Shown: positions 23,263 through 33,075 of the stretch, piece by piece | Numbering within the stretch: the stretch's first letter is position 1 | How the letters are laid out: every line of letters starts with the position of its first letter | DNA from: Pseudomonas lundensis | GTDB taxonomy: Bacteria; Pseudomonadota; Gammaproteobacteria; Pseudomonadales; Pseudomonadaceae | NCBI RefSeq assembly: GCF_001042985.1 | Contig: NZ_JYKY01000007.1 | Coordinates: 123,291-187,290 of the forward strand | DNA: 64,000 nt | Reading direction: 5' to 3' | Notes under the pieces: generated by a model | Database searches by the model: none | What the model was told of the DNA's origin: nothing | What the model saw: the letters and a program-made list of their open reading frames with translations, nothing else | Translations under genes and position numbers: made by a program

Positions 23263-25242
23263 TCAGCGCCTGCGAACCAACGCGCGTACGGCAAAGCGAT
23301 TGGGGTGACAGGCTTGGGCAACGTCACGCGGCAGGGGGAGGGGCTCATTGTTGATCCACGCCGCCAACAACTCGCCCGACAAAGGCGCGGTTATCAGGCC
23401 GCGTGAACCATGACCGCTGTTGATATACAAACCGTCGAGCCATGGGCACGGTACGTCCGGCGCTTGCCGGGCGTCCTTGCTCAGTACGGCATACGCCTGG
23501 TCGAACGCCTGCGGGTCGGCAAGCGGCCCGACGATGGGCAGGTAGTCCGGGCTGGTGCAGCGAAACGCAGCCCAGCCCTGCAATGACTCGGGATCAAGGT
23601 GTTCCTTGCCCAGACGTTGCACCAAATCCGGCGAAATTTCTTGCAGCAACTCCAGATTGCCCTGATGGCCTTCGGGCGTGGTGGTCAAATCGTCATTATG
23701 GAAATCAAAGCTGGCGCCCACGGTGTGCTCGCCAAGTCGGCCGGGCGCCACATAACCCTCGGCGCAGACGACGGTGTTCAGCGCGGCACTGCCGGGGCTT
23801 TCGATCAATTGGGTGATTTGCCCGCGAATGCGCTTGAGGGGCAAGCCGCTGCTGGCCGGGAAGCGTTTAACCTCGGCGGCCCCCGCCAATATGGCCACTG
23901 AAGCACTGGCCAGCACGCGATCGTTATGCAACGCGTGCCATTGGCCGTCTACCTTGTCGATGTGCAGCACGTCATGGTGCGTCAGGATCTTCACATTCGG
24001 GTGCAGTGTCTGGAAGCGGCACAGGGCTGGAGGGTGAACCCAGCCGCCCTCAGGATAGAAAAGGCCGCCATGGGCCAGTTCGACACCGGCCAGGGCTTGG
24101 GCCTGGGGTTGATCCAGCAAGTGAACCAGCGCAGCAGGAAAGGCGGCGGCCAGTTGTGCCTGACGGTCAGCCTCCTTGGCATTGAAACCCAGTTGCAGTA
24201 CGCCGCAGTCGTCCCAGTCCCGACCACGCTGCAAGTGTTCAAGTACACGACGGGTGTAGCCGAAGCCGCAGACGATCATCTGCGACAGCGCGGTGCCGTG
24301 CGCGGAAAGCTTGAGGTACAACACGCCCTGCGGGTTGCCCGAAGCCTCCTTGGCCAATCGTTCGTGACGCTCCAGCAGGGTCACTTGCCAGCCGCGTTTG
24401 GCCAGGCTGTTGGCGCTGGCGCATCCCGAGAGCCCGGCGCCAATTACCAATGCCGTGCGCGGGCCGTTGATTTGCGGCGGGCGAGCGAACCAGGGTTTGA
24501 CGCCGGGTTCGGCCACCGCAGTTTCAGGCATCCCCAAAAACACGCCCCGCAGAATTTCCCACTTGTGCCCGATCCCGGGCGTGCGACGCATTTTGAAGCC
24601 GGCTTCATTCAGCGCGCGGCGCACCCAGCCGGTGCTGGTAAAGGTGCTGATCGTGGCATCGGGTGCTGCCAGACGCGCCAACTGCGCAAACAGTTCGGGG
24701 GTCCACATCGCCGGGTTTTTTGCCGGAGCGAAGCCGTCCAGAAACCAGGCGTCGATTCGCGCATCGAGCTGCGGCAATTGTTCCAGCACATCGCCAATCA
24801 GCAAGGTCAGCGTGACCCGCCCGTTGGCCAGACTGAGGGTCTGGAACCCCGGATGAATCGCGAAATAGCTCGCCAGTAAGGGTTCACTGTACGGCGCCAG
24901 CTCTGGCCAGAGGCTGAGGGCGCGTTGCAGGTCCTCGCGGGTCAGCGGGTATTTTTCGACACTGACGAAATGCAGTCGGGCGTCAGGGTGGGCGGTTTCT
25001 TCAAACAATTGCCACGTACACAGAAAGTTGAGGCCGGTGCCGAAACCGGTTTCGCCCACCACAAAATGCCCGTGGGCGGGCAGGGCGGCAAAGCGCTCGC
25101 GCAAGGCATTTTGTTCAATGAACACATAACGGGTTTCTTCCAGACCGGATTTGTCCGAAAAATACACGTCGTCAAACAGTCGCGAGTGGGGGCGACCCTG
25201 GTCATCCCAGTCGAGCTGGGCATTGGGCATTTCAATTGTCAT
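23263..25242 (-). CDS. mnmC: Bifunctional tRNA mnm5s2U biosynthesis protein MnmC
   Basis: A 659-aa fusion that completes mnm5s2U at the wobble base of tRNA. Residues 1-240 are the SAM-dependent methyltransferase domain (VGETGFGTGLNFLCTWQLF as the SAM loop, DAWFLDGFAPAKNP as the catalytic segment). Residues 262-659 are the FAD-dependent oxidoreductase that removes the carboxymethyl group (VIGAGLSGCASANSLAKRGW dinucleotide motif). It converges on the LRR gene with only 9 bp between the stops. The second Met (MPNAQLDW) is an alternative start. Length is normal. Confidence 0.96.
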   Translation of the reverse strand: MTIEMPNAQLDWDDQGRPHSRLFDDVYFSDKSGLEETRYVFIEQNALRERFAALPAHGHFVVGETGFGTGLNFLCTWQLFEETAHPDARLHFVSVEKYPLTREDLQRALSLWPELAPYSEPLLASYFAIHPGFQTLSLANGRVTLTLLIGDVLEQLPQLDARIDAWFLDGFAPAKNPAMWTPELFAQLARLAAPDATISTFTSTGWVRRALNEAGFKMRRTPGIGHKWEILRGVFLGMPETAVAEPGVKPWFARPPQINGPRTALVIGAGLSGCASANSLAKRGWQVTLLERHERLAKEASGNPQGVLYLKLSAHGTALSQMIVCGFGYTRRVLEHLQRGRDWDDCGVLQLGFNAKEADRQAQLAAAFPAALVHLLDQPQAQALAGVELAHGGLFYPEGGWVHPPALCRFQTLHPNVKILTHHDVLHIDKVDGQWHALHNDRVLASASVAILAGAAEVKRFPASSGLPLKRIRGQITQLIESPGSAALNTVVCAEGYVAPGRLGEHTVGASFDFHNDDLTTTPEGHQGNLELLQEISPDLVQRLGKEHLDPESLQGWAAFRCTSPDYLPIVGPLADPQAFDQAYAVLSKDARQAPDVPCPWLDGLYINSGHGSRGLITAPLSGELLAAWINNEPLPLPRDVAQACHPNRFAVRALVRRR

Positions 25243-25285
25243 GGGGGGCTCGGTATCGGCAAGGCGGCCATTCTAGCGGATTGGC

Positions 25286-25350
25286 AGATGACAGCATGAC
25301 CCATGACAGATTTGTGATCATTCTCCCCTACGCATGACAGATCATTCCGC
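25286..25350. promoter_or_regulatory. Repeated ATGACAG motifs between mnmC and pap
   Basis: ATGACAG occurs at 25288, 25303 and 25334, and ATGACCC at 25296. CATGACAGAT is followed by GATCATTC twice (25302-25323 and 25333-25347). ATGACAG is the complement of CTGTCAT, the half-site of PhoB boxes, but the canonical 11-bp spacing is absent. A regulator site for the polyphosphate gene is possible. Confidence 0.4.
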
Positions 25351-25383
25351 TAGTCTTGTGGGCATCGTGCCAGGGAGTTTTCC

Positions 25384-26898
25384 ATGTTCGAATCCGCTGA
25401 AATTGGCCATGTCATCGACAAAGAAACTTACGACAACGAAGTGCCCGCGTTGCGTGAGGCCTTGCTCGAAGCGCAATACGAGCTGCATCAGCAGAAACGT
25501 TCTGCAGTGATTGTGCTGATCAACGGGATCGAAGGGGCTGGCAAGGGCGAAACCGTCAAGTTGCTGAACGAGTGGATGGACCCGCGACTGATCGAAGTGC
25601 GCACCTTCGACACCCAGACCGATGAAGAACTGGCGCACCCGCCGGCCTGGCGCTATTGGCGTCAGTTGCCGGCCAAGGGGCGAATGGGGGTGTTTTTCGG
25701 CAACTGGTACAGCCAGATGCTGCAAGGGCGCGTGCATGGTCAGTTCAAGAATGCGGTGCTCGATCAGGCAATCAACGGCGCTGAACGGCTGGAAAAACTG
25801 CTCTGCAATGAAGGCGCGGTGATATTGAAGTTCTGGTTTCACCTGTCCAAAAAACAGATGAAAGCCCGGCTCAAAGCCCTGAAGGACGATCCGCTGCACA
25901 GCTGGCGCATCAGCCCGCTGGACTGGCAACAGTCCGAAACCTACGACAAGGTGGTGCATTTCGGTGAGCGGATGATTCGTCGCACCAGCCGCGACTTCGC
26001 CCCGTGGAACATCGTTGAAGGCGTGGACCCGTATTACCGCAGCCTGACGGTGGGCAAAATCCTGCTCGAAGGCCTGCAAGCAGCAATCAATACCCCCAAA
26101 GTCAAGCCGCACTCCATCACGGTGCCGCCTTTGCCGGACCCTATAGACGGCAAGAGCCTGCTCGATTGTCTGGACATGACCCATCGTCTGGACAAAGACG
26201 ATTACGAGGAGCAGTTGATTACCGAGCAGGCGCGTCTGTCCGGACTCATGCGCGATAAACGCATGCGCCGTCACGCGTTGGTGGCGGTGTTTGAAGGCAA
26301 CGATGCGGCGGGCAAGGGCGGCTCGATCCGGCGCGTGGCCGCCGCCCTGGACCCCCGTCAATACAGCATCGTGCCAATTGCCGCCCCTTCGGAAGACGAA
26401 CGGGCGCAACCGTACCTGTGGCGCTTTTGGCGGCAGATCCCGGCGCGCGGCAAGTTCACGATCTTCGACCGCTCTTGGTACGGGCGCGTGCTGGTGGAGC
26501 GCATTGAAGGCTTTTGCGCTCAACAGGACTGGCTGCGCGCCTATGGCGAGATCAACGACTTCGAAGAACAGTTGCACAATGCGGGCGTCATCGTGGTCAA
26601 GTTCTGGCTGGCGATTGACAAGGACACCCAGCTGGAGCGTTTTCAGGCGCGCGAAACCATCCCGTTCAAACGCTTCAAAATCACTGAGGAAGACTGGCGC
26701 AACCGCGAAAAGTGGGACGAATACCGCGCGGCCGTGTGCGACATGGTGGACCGCACCAGTACTGAAGTGTCGCCCTGGACCCTGGTAGAAGCCAATGATA
26801 AGCGCTGGGCGCGGGTCAAAGTGTTGCGCACCCTTAACGATGCGCTGCAAGCCGCGTTCGAGAAACGCGACCGGCACGATAAAAAGCACAAGAAGTAA
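25384..26898 (+). CDS. pap: Polyphosphate:AMP phosphotransferase (PPK2 class II)
   Basis: A 504-aa enzyme that phosphorylates AMP to ADP using polyphosphate. It contains two fused PPK2 domains. The first has a Walker A at residues 47-55 (NGIEGAGKG), the second at 305-313 (EGNDAAGKG); the second has the full lid and Asp motifs (FDRSWYGRVLVERIEGF) expected for the active half. The two-domain layout and length are those of class II PPK2. GGGAG precedes the ATG. It diverges from mnmC over an intergenic region with repeated motifs. Confidence 0.94.
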   Translation: MFESAEIGHVIDKETYDNEVPALREALLEAQYELHQQKRSAVIVLINGIEGAGKGETVKLLNEWMDPRLIEVRTFDTQTDEELAHPPAWRYWRQLPAKGRMGVFFGNWYSQMLQGRVHGQFKNAVLDQAINGAERLEKLLCNEGAVILKFWFHLSKKQMKARLKALKDDPLHSWRISPLDWQQSETYDKVVHFGERMIRRTSRDFAPWNIVEGVDPYYRSLTVGKILLEGLQAAINTPKVKPHSITVPPLPDPIDGKSLLDCLDMTHRLDKDDYEEQLITEQARLSGLMRDKRMRRHALVAVFEGNDAAGKGGSIRRVAAALDPRQYSIVPIAAPSEDERAQPYLWRFWRQIPARGKFTIFDRSWYGRVLVERIEGFCAQQDWLRAYGEINDFEEQLHNAGVIVVKFWLAIDKDTQLERFQARETIPFKRFKITEEDWRNREKWDEYRAAVCDMVDRTSTEVSPWTLVEANDKRWARVKVLRTLNDALQAAFEKRDRHDKKHKK

Positions 26899-26964
26899 CT
26901 AACGCGATCTTTCTCGGTGTTCGGCAGCGACGACAACAGTGGTGTCGTCGCTGCGCGCCTGCCG

Positions 26965-28356
26965 TCAGTGCTTACCGGTGCCCAACATGTTCTCTGGCCG
27001 CACCCACTGGTCGAATTCTTCGTCTGTGAGGTAACCCAGCTCCAGCGCGGCTTCGCGCAGGGTCAGGCCTTCGGCGTAGGCTTTTTTGGCGATTTCCGCC
27101 GATTTGTCGTAACCAATGTGCGGATTGAGTGCCGTCACCAGCATCAGGCCACGTTCCAGATGTTCAGCCATTTTCGCCGCGTCGACTTCCAGCCCGGTGA
27201 CGCAATGCTTGTGGAAGTTGCTGCAGCCGTCTGCCAGCAGCTGGATCGATTGCAGCAGGTTGTGGACGATCACCGGCTTGTACACGTTCAGTTGCAAGTG
27301 ACCCTGGCTGGCGGCAAAGCCGATGGTCACGTCGTTGCCCATCACCTGGCAGGCCAGCATCGACAGGGCTTCGCACTGCGTCGGATTGACCTTGCCCGGC
27401 ATGATCGAGCTGCCCGGCTCATTGGCGGGCAGTTTGATTTCGGCCAGTCCCGCGCGTGGGCCGGAACCCAACAGGCGGAAGTCATTGGCCAGTTTCATCA
27501 GCATGACCGCCAGGGTTTTCAGCGCACCTGACAAGTTGGTCAGGGGCTCGTGCCCCGACAGCGCGGCGAATTTATTGGGTGCAGTGACAAAGGGCAGGCC
27601 GGACAGCGCTGCCAGTTCAGCGGCAATCGCTTCGGCAAACCCGTGGGGTGCGTTCAGGCCGGTGCCGACGGCTGTGCCGCCCTGGGCCAACTCGTAGACC
27701 GCAGGCAGGGCCGCGTAGATGCCGCGTTCGGCGTAATCGAGTTGCGCGATAAACGCCGACACTTCCTGACCAAAAGTAATCGGCGTGGCGTCCATCATGT
27801 GGGTACGCCCGGTTTTCACCAGCTTCATGTGGCGTGCCGACAGCTCCGCCAGGCCGCCGGTCAGTTCGCTGATAGCGGGCAGCAATTGTTCATGCACCGC
27901 TTTGGCCACGGCGATGTGCATGGCAGTGGGGAAGCAGTCGTTGGAGCTTTGGGAGCGGTTGACGTGGTCATTGGGGTGCACCGGCGACTTGCCACCCCGG
28001 CCCTTGCCCGCCAGCTCGTTGGCGCGTCCGGCCAGCACTTCGTTGGCGTTCATGTTGCTTTGGGTGCCGCTGCCGGTTTGCCAGACGGCCAGCGGGAACT
28101 GGTCATCGTGTTCACCGGCCAGCACTTCATCGGCGGCCTGTTCAATCAGGCGGGCGATGTCGGCAGGCAAGTCGCCATTGCGGTCATTGACCCGGGCAGC
28201 GGCTTTTTTGATCAGCACCAGGGCGTGCAGCACGGGCAGCGGCATTTTCTCGTTGCCGATGGCAAAGTTGATCAGCGAACGTTGGGTCTGCGCGCCCCAA
28301 TAGGCCTCCTCCGGCACATTCACTTCACCCAGGCTGTCGGTTTCGATACGGCTCAT
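26965..28356 (-). CDS. fumC: Fumarate hydratase class II
   Basis: A 463-aa TCA-cycle enzyme interconverting fumarate and malate without an iron-sulfur cluster. The superfamily signature [15 protein letters not shown] is present, with [13 protein letters not shown] and [16 protein letters not shown] forming the active site. Start at 28356 ([12 protein letters not shown]) is chosen because GAGAGGAAGCC precedes it; an in-frame extension to 28419 is rejected. It stands alone, not in the sodA-linked fumC operon known in Pseudomonas, so this is probably the second, non-iron-stress copy. Confidence 0.95.
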   Translation of the reverse strand: MSRIETDSLGEVNVPEEAYWGAQTQRSLINFAIGNEKMPLPVLHALVLIKKAAARVNDRNGDLPADIARLIEQAADEVLAGEHDDQFPLAVWQTGSGTQSNMNANEVLAGRANELAGKGRGGKSPVHPNDHVNRSQSSNDCFPTAMHIAVAKAVHEQLLPAISELTGGLAELSARHMKLVKTGRTHMMDATPITFGQEVSAFIAQLDYAERGIYAALPAVYELAQGGTAVGTGLNAPHGFAEAIAAELAALSGLPFVTAPNKFAALSGHEPLTNLSGALKTLAVMLMKLANDFRLLGSGPRAGLAEIKLPANEPGSSIMPGKVNPTQCEALSMLACQVMGNDVTIGFAASQGHLQLNVYKPVIVHNLLQSIQLLADGCSNFHKHCVTGLEVDAAKMAEHLERGLMLVTALNPHIGYDKSAEIAKKAYAEGLTLREAALELGYLTDEEFDQWVRPENMLGTGKH

Positions 28357-28550
28357 CTGGTGGCTTCCTCTCAGAAATGGATCACTGAGCTTAGGCCCGG
28401 ATCGGGGAAAGGGGTTCAATCTTTGGTTTTATCGACTTTTGTCGACAGGATGAGAACCCTTATCACCCTCGGGGTTGAGTGACACACTTTGTTAGGCGCA
28501 GAATGGGCGTCCTTGGGGTTCGACCTCGCTTGCTAGATAAAGGAAACTCG

Positions 28551-29066
28551 ATGACCCGTCTTCGCGCCATCTGTACAGCAGTTGCTCTGGTATGCGCCAG
28601 CGGCCAGGTTTTTGCCGATGCTGCCAGCCACGCTGCCAGTGCTGAAACCTTCCTGAAGCTGGCCCATGCCGACAAGCTGGGTACCCCGGTCTACATGCAA
28701 GTGCAGCAAATGTTCGCTCAACGCTTTGAGCAGACCAAAGCACCTGCCTCCAAGAAAGCCCTGCTGGAAACCTACCAGGCCAAGGCCAACACTGCGCTGG
28801 ATCAGGCCATTGGCTGGGACAAGCTCAAGCCGGACATGGTCAAGTTGTACACCACCAACTTCAGCGAACCCGAGCTCAAGGAACTGGTTGCGTTCTACCA
28901 GTCGCCACTGGGTAAAAAAGTCCTGGAAAAAATGCCTCAGTTGACCCAGCAATCGGCACAAATGACCCAGGCCAAACTCGAAAGCGCCGTACCGGTGGTC
29001 AATAAGCTGCTGGCAGACATGACCGCAGAGCTGGAGCCAAAAGCGGCCCCGGCCAAGAAGAAGTAA
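28551..29066 (+). CDS. DUF2059 secreted protein
   Basis: A 171-aa protein with a Sec signal peptide (MTRLRAICTAVALVCASGQV, cleavage after FADA or nearby) and a DUF2059 domain over residues 80-145 (LYTTNFSEPELKELVAFYQS, PLGKKVLEKMPQL). The end is Lys/Ala-rich. Such proteins are small periplasmic helical proteins of unknown role. AAAGGAAACTCG precedes the ATG at 28551. The BolA-like gene follows 11 nt later and is probably cotranscribed. Confidence 0.9.
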   Translation: MTRLRAICTAVALVCASGQVFADAASHAASAETFLKLAHADKLGTPVYMQVQQMFAQRFEQTKAPASKKALLETYQAKANTALDQAIGWDKLKPDMVKLYTTNFSEPELKELVAFYQSPLGKKVLEKMPQLTQQSAQMTQAKLESAVPVVNKLLADMTAELEPKAAPAKKK

Positions 29067-29077
29067 GCGGAGCCTCA

Positions 29078-29383
29078 ATGAACATGCAACAACGTATTGA
29101 ATCGACGCTTGCCGCCTTGCAGCCCGTGCACCTAAGCGTGCTCGATGAAAGTCACATGCACAGCCGCGGGTTGCAGACGCACTTCAAGGCCGTGCTGGTC
29201 AGCGAGCAGTTTGCCGGTCTCAACAGCGTCAAGCGTCACCAAAAGGTATACGCCACCCTGGGTGACTTGATGGGCGAGTTCCATGCGTTGGCCTTGCACA
29301 CGTACACGCCTGAAGAATGGGCGAAAATCGGCACGGCCCCGGCATCGCCGACTTGTGCTGGCGGTGATCGCCCGTTGGCTTAA
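29078..29383 (+). CDS. BolA family protein
   Basis: A 101-aa BolA/IbaG-type protein. It shows VLDESHMHSR near residue 22, FKAVLVSEQFAGLNSVKRHQ with the conserved RH pair, and VYATLGDLMGEFHALALHTY. BolA proteins pair with monothiol glutaredoxins and affect Fe-S traffic and morphology. GGAGCC lies before the ATG. The sequence past residue 85 is low in conservation. Ends just before an intrinsic terminator. Confidence 0.93.
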   Translation: MNMQQRIESTLAALQPVHLSVLDESHMHSRGLQTHFKAVLVSEQFAGLNSVKRHQKVYATLGDLMGEFHALALHTYTPEEWAKIGTAPASPTCAGGDRPLA

Positions 29384-29411
29384 CCCGGGGGCTTTTTGTT
29401 AGAATCCGCAG

Positions 29412-29439
29412 CGCGCCGCTTAGCCGGCGCGTTTTTTTT
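29412..29439 (+). terminator. Strong intrinsic terminator before trhO
   Basis: CGCGCCG (29412-29418), loop CTTAGC, CGGCGCG (29425-29431), then eight T. A promoter-like TAGAAT (29400-29405) lies just upstream, so the hairpin ends the DUF2059-bolA transcript and may also attenuate trhO. Confidence 0.85.
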
Positions 29440-29485
29440 GCATCCGGTTCACCCCTTACGAGGGTAGCCACCTGGAGAGAGTCCC

Positions 29486-30424
29486 ATGACTGCGCCAATC
29501 GTTGTCGCTGCACTGTATAAATTCGTCACCCTTGAAGACTACGTCGAACTGCGTGAGCCGCTGCTCAAGGCCATGGTCGACAATGGCATCAAGGGCACTT
29601 TGCTGATCGCTGAAGAAGGCATCAACGGTACGGTTTCCGGCAGCCGGGAAGGCATCGACGGGCTGATGGCCTGGCTCAGGAATGACCCGCGCATGGTCGA
29701 TATCGACCACAAGGAATCCTACTGCGACGACCAGCCGTTCTACCGGACCAAGGTCAAGCTCAAGAAAGAAATCGTCACCCTCGGCGTTGAAGGCGTAGAT
29801 CCGAACAAGAAAGTCGGTACCTACGTCGACCCCGAAAACTGGAACGCGCTGATTAGCGACCCAGAAGTTTTGCTGATCGATACCCGCAATGACTACGAAG
29901 TGTCCATCGGCACGTTCGAAGGCGCTATCGACCCGAAAACCACCAGTTTTCGTGAGTTCCCGGACTATATCAAAGCCAACTTCGACCCGGCCAAACACAA
30001 GAAAGTCGCCATGTTCTGCACCGGCGGCATTCGTTGCGAAAAAGCCTCCAGCTACATGCTCAGCCAAGGTTTTGACGAGGTGTATCACCTCAAGGGCGGA
30101 ATCCTGAAATACCTCGAAGAGGTGCCGCAGGAAGAAACCAAATGGCAGGGCGACTGTTTCGTGTTCGACAACCGCGTCACCGTGCGCCATGACCTGACCG
30201 AAGGTGAGTACGATCAATGCCACGCCTGCCGTACGCCGATCAGCGCGGCCGACCGTGAGTCCGAGCATTATCAGCCGGGTATCAGTTGCCCGCATTGCTG
30301 GGACAAACTGAGCGAGAAAACCCGTCGCAGCGCCATCGACCGCCAAAAGCAGATCGAATTGGCCAAAGCCCGTAACCAGCCGCATCCGATTGGCCACAAC
30401 TACCGTAAACCTGCCGAGGCCTGA
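29486..30424 (+). CDS. trhO: tRNA uridine(34) hydroxylase
   Basis: A 312-aa rhodanese-family enzyme (YceA/TrhO) that hydroxylates wobble uridine in tRNA, the first step to mo5U/cmo5U. The N-terminal acylphosphatase-like domain covers residues 1-95. The rhodanese domain at 115-230 has active-site Cys178 in [12 protein letters not shown]. The C-terminal part carries four cysteines (CHAC, CPHC) that may bind zinc. GGAGAGAG precedes the ATG. A DsbA-like gene follows 3 nt later. Confidence 0.95.
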   Translation: MTAPIVVAALYKFVTLEDYVELREPLLKAMVDNGIKGTLLIAEEGINGTVSGSREGIDGLMAWLRNDPRMVDIDHKESYCDDQPFYRTKVKLKKEIVTLGVEGVDPNKKVGTYVDPENWNALISDPEVLLIDTRNDYEVSIGTFEGAIDPKTTSFREFPDYIKANFDPAKHKKVAMFCTGGIRCEKASSYMLSQGFDEVYHLKGGILKYLEEVPQEETKWQGDCFVFDNRVTVRHDLTEGEYDQCHACRTPISAADRESEHYQPGISCPHCWDKLSEKTRRSAIDRQKQIELAKARNQPHPIGHNYRKPAEA

Positions 30425-30427
30425 GCC

Positions 30428-31063
30428 ATGTCAGCGCGCCTGCTCTATGTGATGGACCCCATGTGTTCGTGGTGCTGGGGCTTTGCGCCCGTCGCCCGGG
30501 CCTTGGTCGAGCAGGCGCAGGCCGCCGGAGTGGAGTTGCATCTGGTGGTCGGCGAGTTGCGCACGGGCAGTGGATCAGCCCTCGAACCGCACACCCGACG
30601 CTACATTTTGGAGCATTGGCAGGCGGTCACTGAGGCCACCGGCCAGCCGTTTACGGTTGACGGAGCGTTGCCCGAGGGTTTCGTGTATGACACCGAACCC
30701 GCCTGTCGGGCGATCGTTGCCGCGCGCAGCCTGGCCCCCGATTGTGCGTGGACCCTGACGGGTTTGATCCAGCAAGCGTTCTACGTGCAGGGCCGTGATG
30801 TGACCCAGGCCAGTGTGCTGGTGGAGCTGGCTGAAACAGCCGGTGTGCCGCGCATCGAATTTGCGGCGGCCTTCGACAGTGTCGAGCAACACGCCGCGAC
30901 GGCGGCTGATTTTACATGGGTGCAAGATTTGGGCATTGCCGGGTTCCCGACGCTGCTGGCTGAGCGCAATGGCCAGTTGGCGTTGCTCACCAATGGCTAT
31001 CAACCGCTCGACCCTTTATCTGATCTGCTCGGGCGCTGGCTGGACCGTGCCGCGCGTGGGTAA
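30428..31063 (+). CDS. DsbA family protein (thioredoxin fold)
   Basis: A 211-aa thioredoxin-fold protein of the DsbA/FrnE-like type. The active-site motif CSWC sits at residues 13-16 (YVMDPMCSWCWGF) with no signal peptide, so it is cytoplasmic. A helical insert (residues 60-150) and the cis-Pro loop GIAGFPTLL complete the fold. It starts 3 nt after trhO and overlaps the ABC gene, so the three are likely one operon. Substrate unknown. Confidence 0.92.
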   Translation: MSARLLYVMDPMCSWCWGFAPVARALVEQAQAAGVELHLVVGELRTGSGSALEPHTRRYILEHWQAVTEATGQPFTVDGALPEGFVYDTEPACRAIVAARSLAPDCAWTLTGLIQQAFYVQGRDVTQASVLVELAETAGVPRIEFAAAFDSVEQHAATAADFTWVQDLGIAGFPTLLAERNGQLALLTNGYQPLDPLSDLLGRWLDRAARG

Positions 31064-32873
31064 CCCCAAGGAATCCCCTCTGAGTACTTCCCAACCGGAT
31101 CGCCTGACCTGGGCTGAAATCCGTCGGCTGGCCCTGCGTCACAAAAAAGCGCTGTGGATTGCCAATGGCGTCGCAGTGCTGGCCACCCTGTGCAGCGTGC
31201 CGATCCCGTTGTTGCTGCCCTTGCTGGTGGACGAAGTGCTGCTGGGCAATGGCGATGCCGCGCTCAAGGTGATGAATCAGTTCTTGCCGACCACGCTGCA
31301 GTCTTCAGTGGGGTATATCGGCCTGATGCTGCTGGTGACGTTGATGCTGCGTTGTGGCGCGTTGTTGTTCAACGTGCTGCAAGCGCGGTTGTTTTCGCGG
31401 TTGGCCAAGGACATCGTGTTTCGCATCCGCCTGCGGTTGATCGAACGCCTGAAACGCATCTCGCTGGCGGAATACGAGAGCTTGGGCAGCGGTACCGTGA
31501 CCACGCATTTGGTGACCGACCTGGACACCCTGGACAAGTTCGTGGGCGAGACCCTGAGCCGGTTTTTGGTGGCGATGCTCACGCTGGTCGGCACGTCCGC
31601 GATTTTGTTGTGGATGCACTGGCAGTTGGCGCTGTTGATCCTGCTGTTCAACCCGCTGGTGATTTACGCCACGGTGCAGTTGGGTAAGCGGGTCAAGCAC
31701 CTCAAAAAGCTCGAAAACGACAGCACCGCGCGCTTCACCCAGGCGCTGACTGAAACCCTGGATTCTATCCAGGAGGTGCGCGCCGGCAATCGTCAGGGCT
31801 ACTTCCTCGGGCGCCTTGGGCACCGGGCTAAAGAGGTGCGTGATTTTGCTGTGGCCTCGCAATGGAAAAGCGACGCCTCCAACCGGGCGAGCGGGTTGTT
31901 GTTTCAGTTCGGGATCGATATTTTCCGCGCTGCCGCGATGTTGACCGTGCTGTTCTCGGACTTGTCGATTGGCCAGATGCTCGCGGTTTTCAGTTACCTG
32001 TGGTTCATGATCGGCCCCGTTGAGCAGTTGCTGAACCTGCAATATGCGTTTTATGCGGCGGGCGGGGCGGTGACGCGTATCAACCAATTGCTGGCCCGCG
32101 CTGACGAGCCGCAGTACCCCGGTGGGGCCGATCCGTTCACGGGCCGGCAGACCGTCGGGGTGCAAGTGCGGGACTTGTGTTTCAGCTATGGCGAAGAGCG
32201 CGTGCTCGATCACTTGAACCTGACCATTGCACCGGGCGAAAAGGTGGCCATCGTCGGGGCCAGCGGTGGCGGCAAAAGTACCCTTGTTCAGTTGCTGTTG
32301 GGGCTGTACACGCCTCAGTCAGGCAGCATCTTCTTTGCTGGCGAAAGCCAGCCGGCCATCGGGCTCGACACCATTCGTGAGCATGTTGCCGTGGTCTTGC
32401 AGCATCCGGCCCTGTTCAACGACACGGTGCGCGCCAACCTGACCATGGGCCGCGAGCGCACCGACGAAGCCTGCTGGCGGGCGCTGGAAATCGCCCAGCT
32501 CGACGGCACCATTCATACCTTGCCCCAAGGGCTGGACAGCATTGTCGGGCGCTCCGGCGTGCGCCTGTCCGGCGGTCAGCGTCAGCGGCTGGCCATCGCG
32601 CGCATGGTGTTGGCCGATCCCAAAGTGGTGATCCTCGATGAGGCGACCAGTGCGCTGGACGCTGCCACGGAATACAACCTGCATCACGCTTTGGGAAAAT
32701 TCTTGAGCGGGCGCACGACTTTGATCATTGCCCACCGCCTATCTGCGGTAAAACAGGCGGATCGGGTATTGGTGTTTGATGGCGGCCGCATTGCCGAGCA
32801 GGGCGATCACCAACAGCTTATGGCTGAAGGCGGGCTCTACGCCAAGTTATACGGGCACTTGCAGCAAAGTTGA
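31056..32873 (+). CDS. ABC transporter, fused permease and ATPase
   Basis: A half-size exporter of about 605 aa. The N-terminal six-TM permease (for example VAVLATLCSVPIPLLLPLL, YIGLMLLVTLMLRC) is fused to an ATPase domain with Walker A GASGGGKST at 401-409, signature LSGGQRQR and Walker B VVILDEATSALD. The start is uncertain. GTG 31056 overlaps the DsbA gene by 8 bp. CTG 31080 has AAGGAA ideally spaced upstream and would give STSQPDRLTW as the mature start. It forms homodimers or pairs with another half. Substrate cannot be inferred. Confidence 0.92.
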   Translation: MGNPKESPLSTSQPDRLTWAEIRRLALRHKKALWIANGVAVLATLCSVPIPLLLPLLVDEVLLGNGDAALKVMNQFLPTTLQSSVGYIGLMLLVTLMLRCGALLFNVLQARLFSRLAKDIVFRIRLRLIERLKRISLAEYESLGSGTVTTHLVTDLDTLDKFVGETLSRFLVAMLTLVGTSAILLWMHWQLALLILLFNPLVIYATVQLGKRVKHLKKLENDSTARFTQALTETLDSIQEVRAGNRQGYFLGRLGHRAKEVRDFAVASQWKSDASNRASGLLFQFGIDIFRAAAMLTVLFSDLSIGQMLAVFSYLWFMIGPVEQLLNLQYAFYAAGGAVTRINQLLARADEPQYPGGADPFTGRQTVGVQVRDLCFSYGEERVLDHLNLTIAPGEKVAIVGASGGGKSTLVQLLLGLYTPQSGSIFFAGESQPAIGLDTIREHVAVVLQHPALFNDTVRANLTMGRERTDEACWRALEIAQLDGTIHTLPQGLDSIVGRSGVRLSGGQRQRLAIARMVLADPKVVILDEATSALDAATEYNLHHALGKFLSGRTTLIIAHRLSAVKQADRVLVFDGGRIAEQGDHQQLMAEGGLYAKLYGHLQQS

Positions 32874-33075
32874 GCCTGCGTCGACGTTGCGTTTTCCCTG
32901 TTGAGTGCTTGAATCCCCAACATCAATCTCTTTTTTGTGCCTGATTGCCCGCCCGAAGCCTTTAGAGTGGGTCTGCACGTCTGGTTGTTTTGCTTGTCAG
33001 AAATTGACCTAGTCTCAAGTAGCCGTGAGGCATTTTCTCTGGTTTTCATCCAGCAATCTGAATGAAAGGGAACTC

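Noticed and set aside
25342..26889. 515-codon open frame antisense to pap
   Set aside because: Shadow frame of a GC-rich gene with clear PPK2 motifs on the + strand.
27550..28482. 310-codon + strand frame over fumC
   Set aside because: Antisense to a clear fumC with all signature motifs; no RBS or domain.
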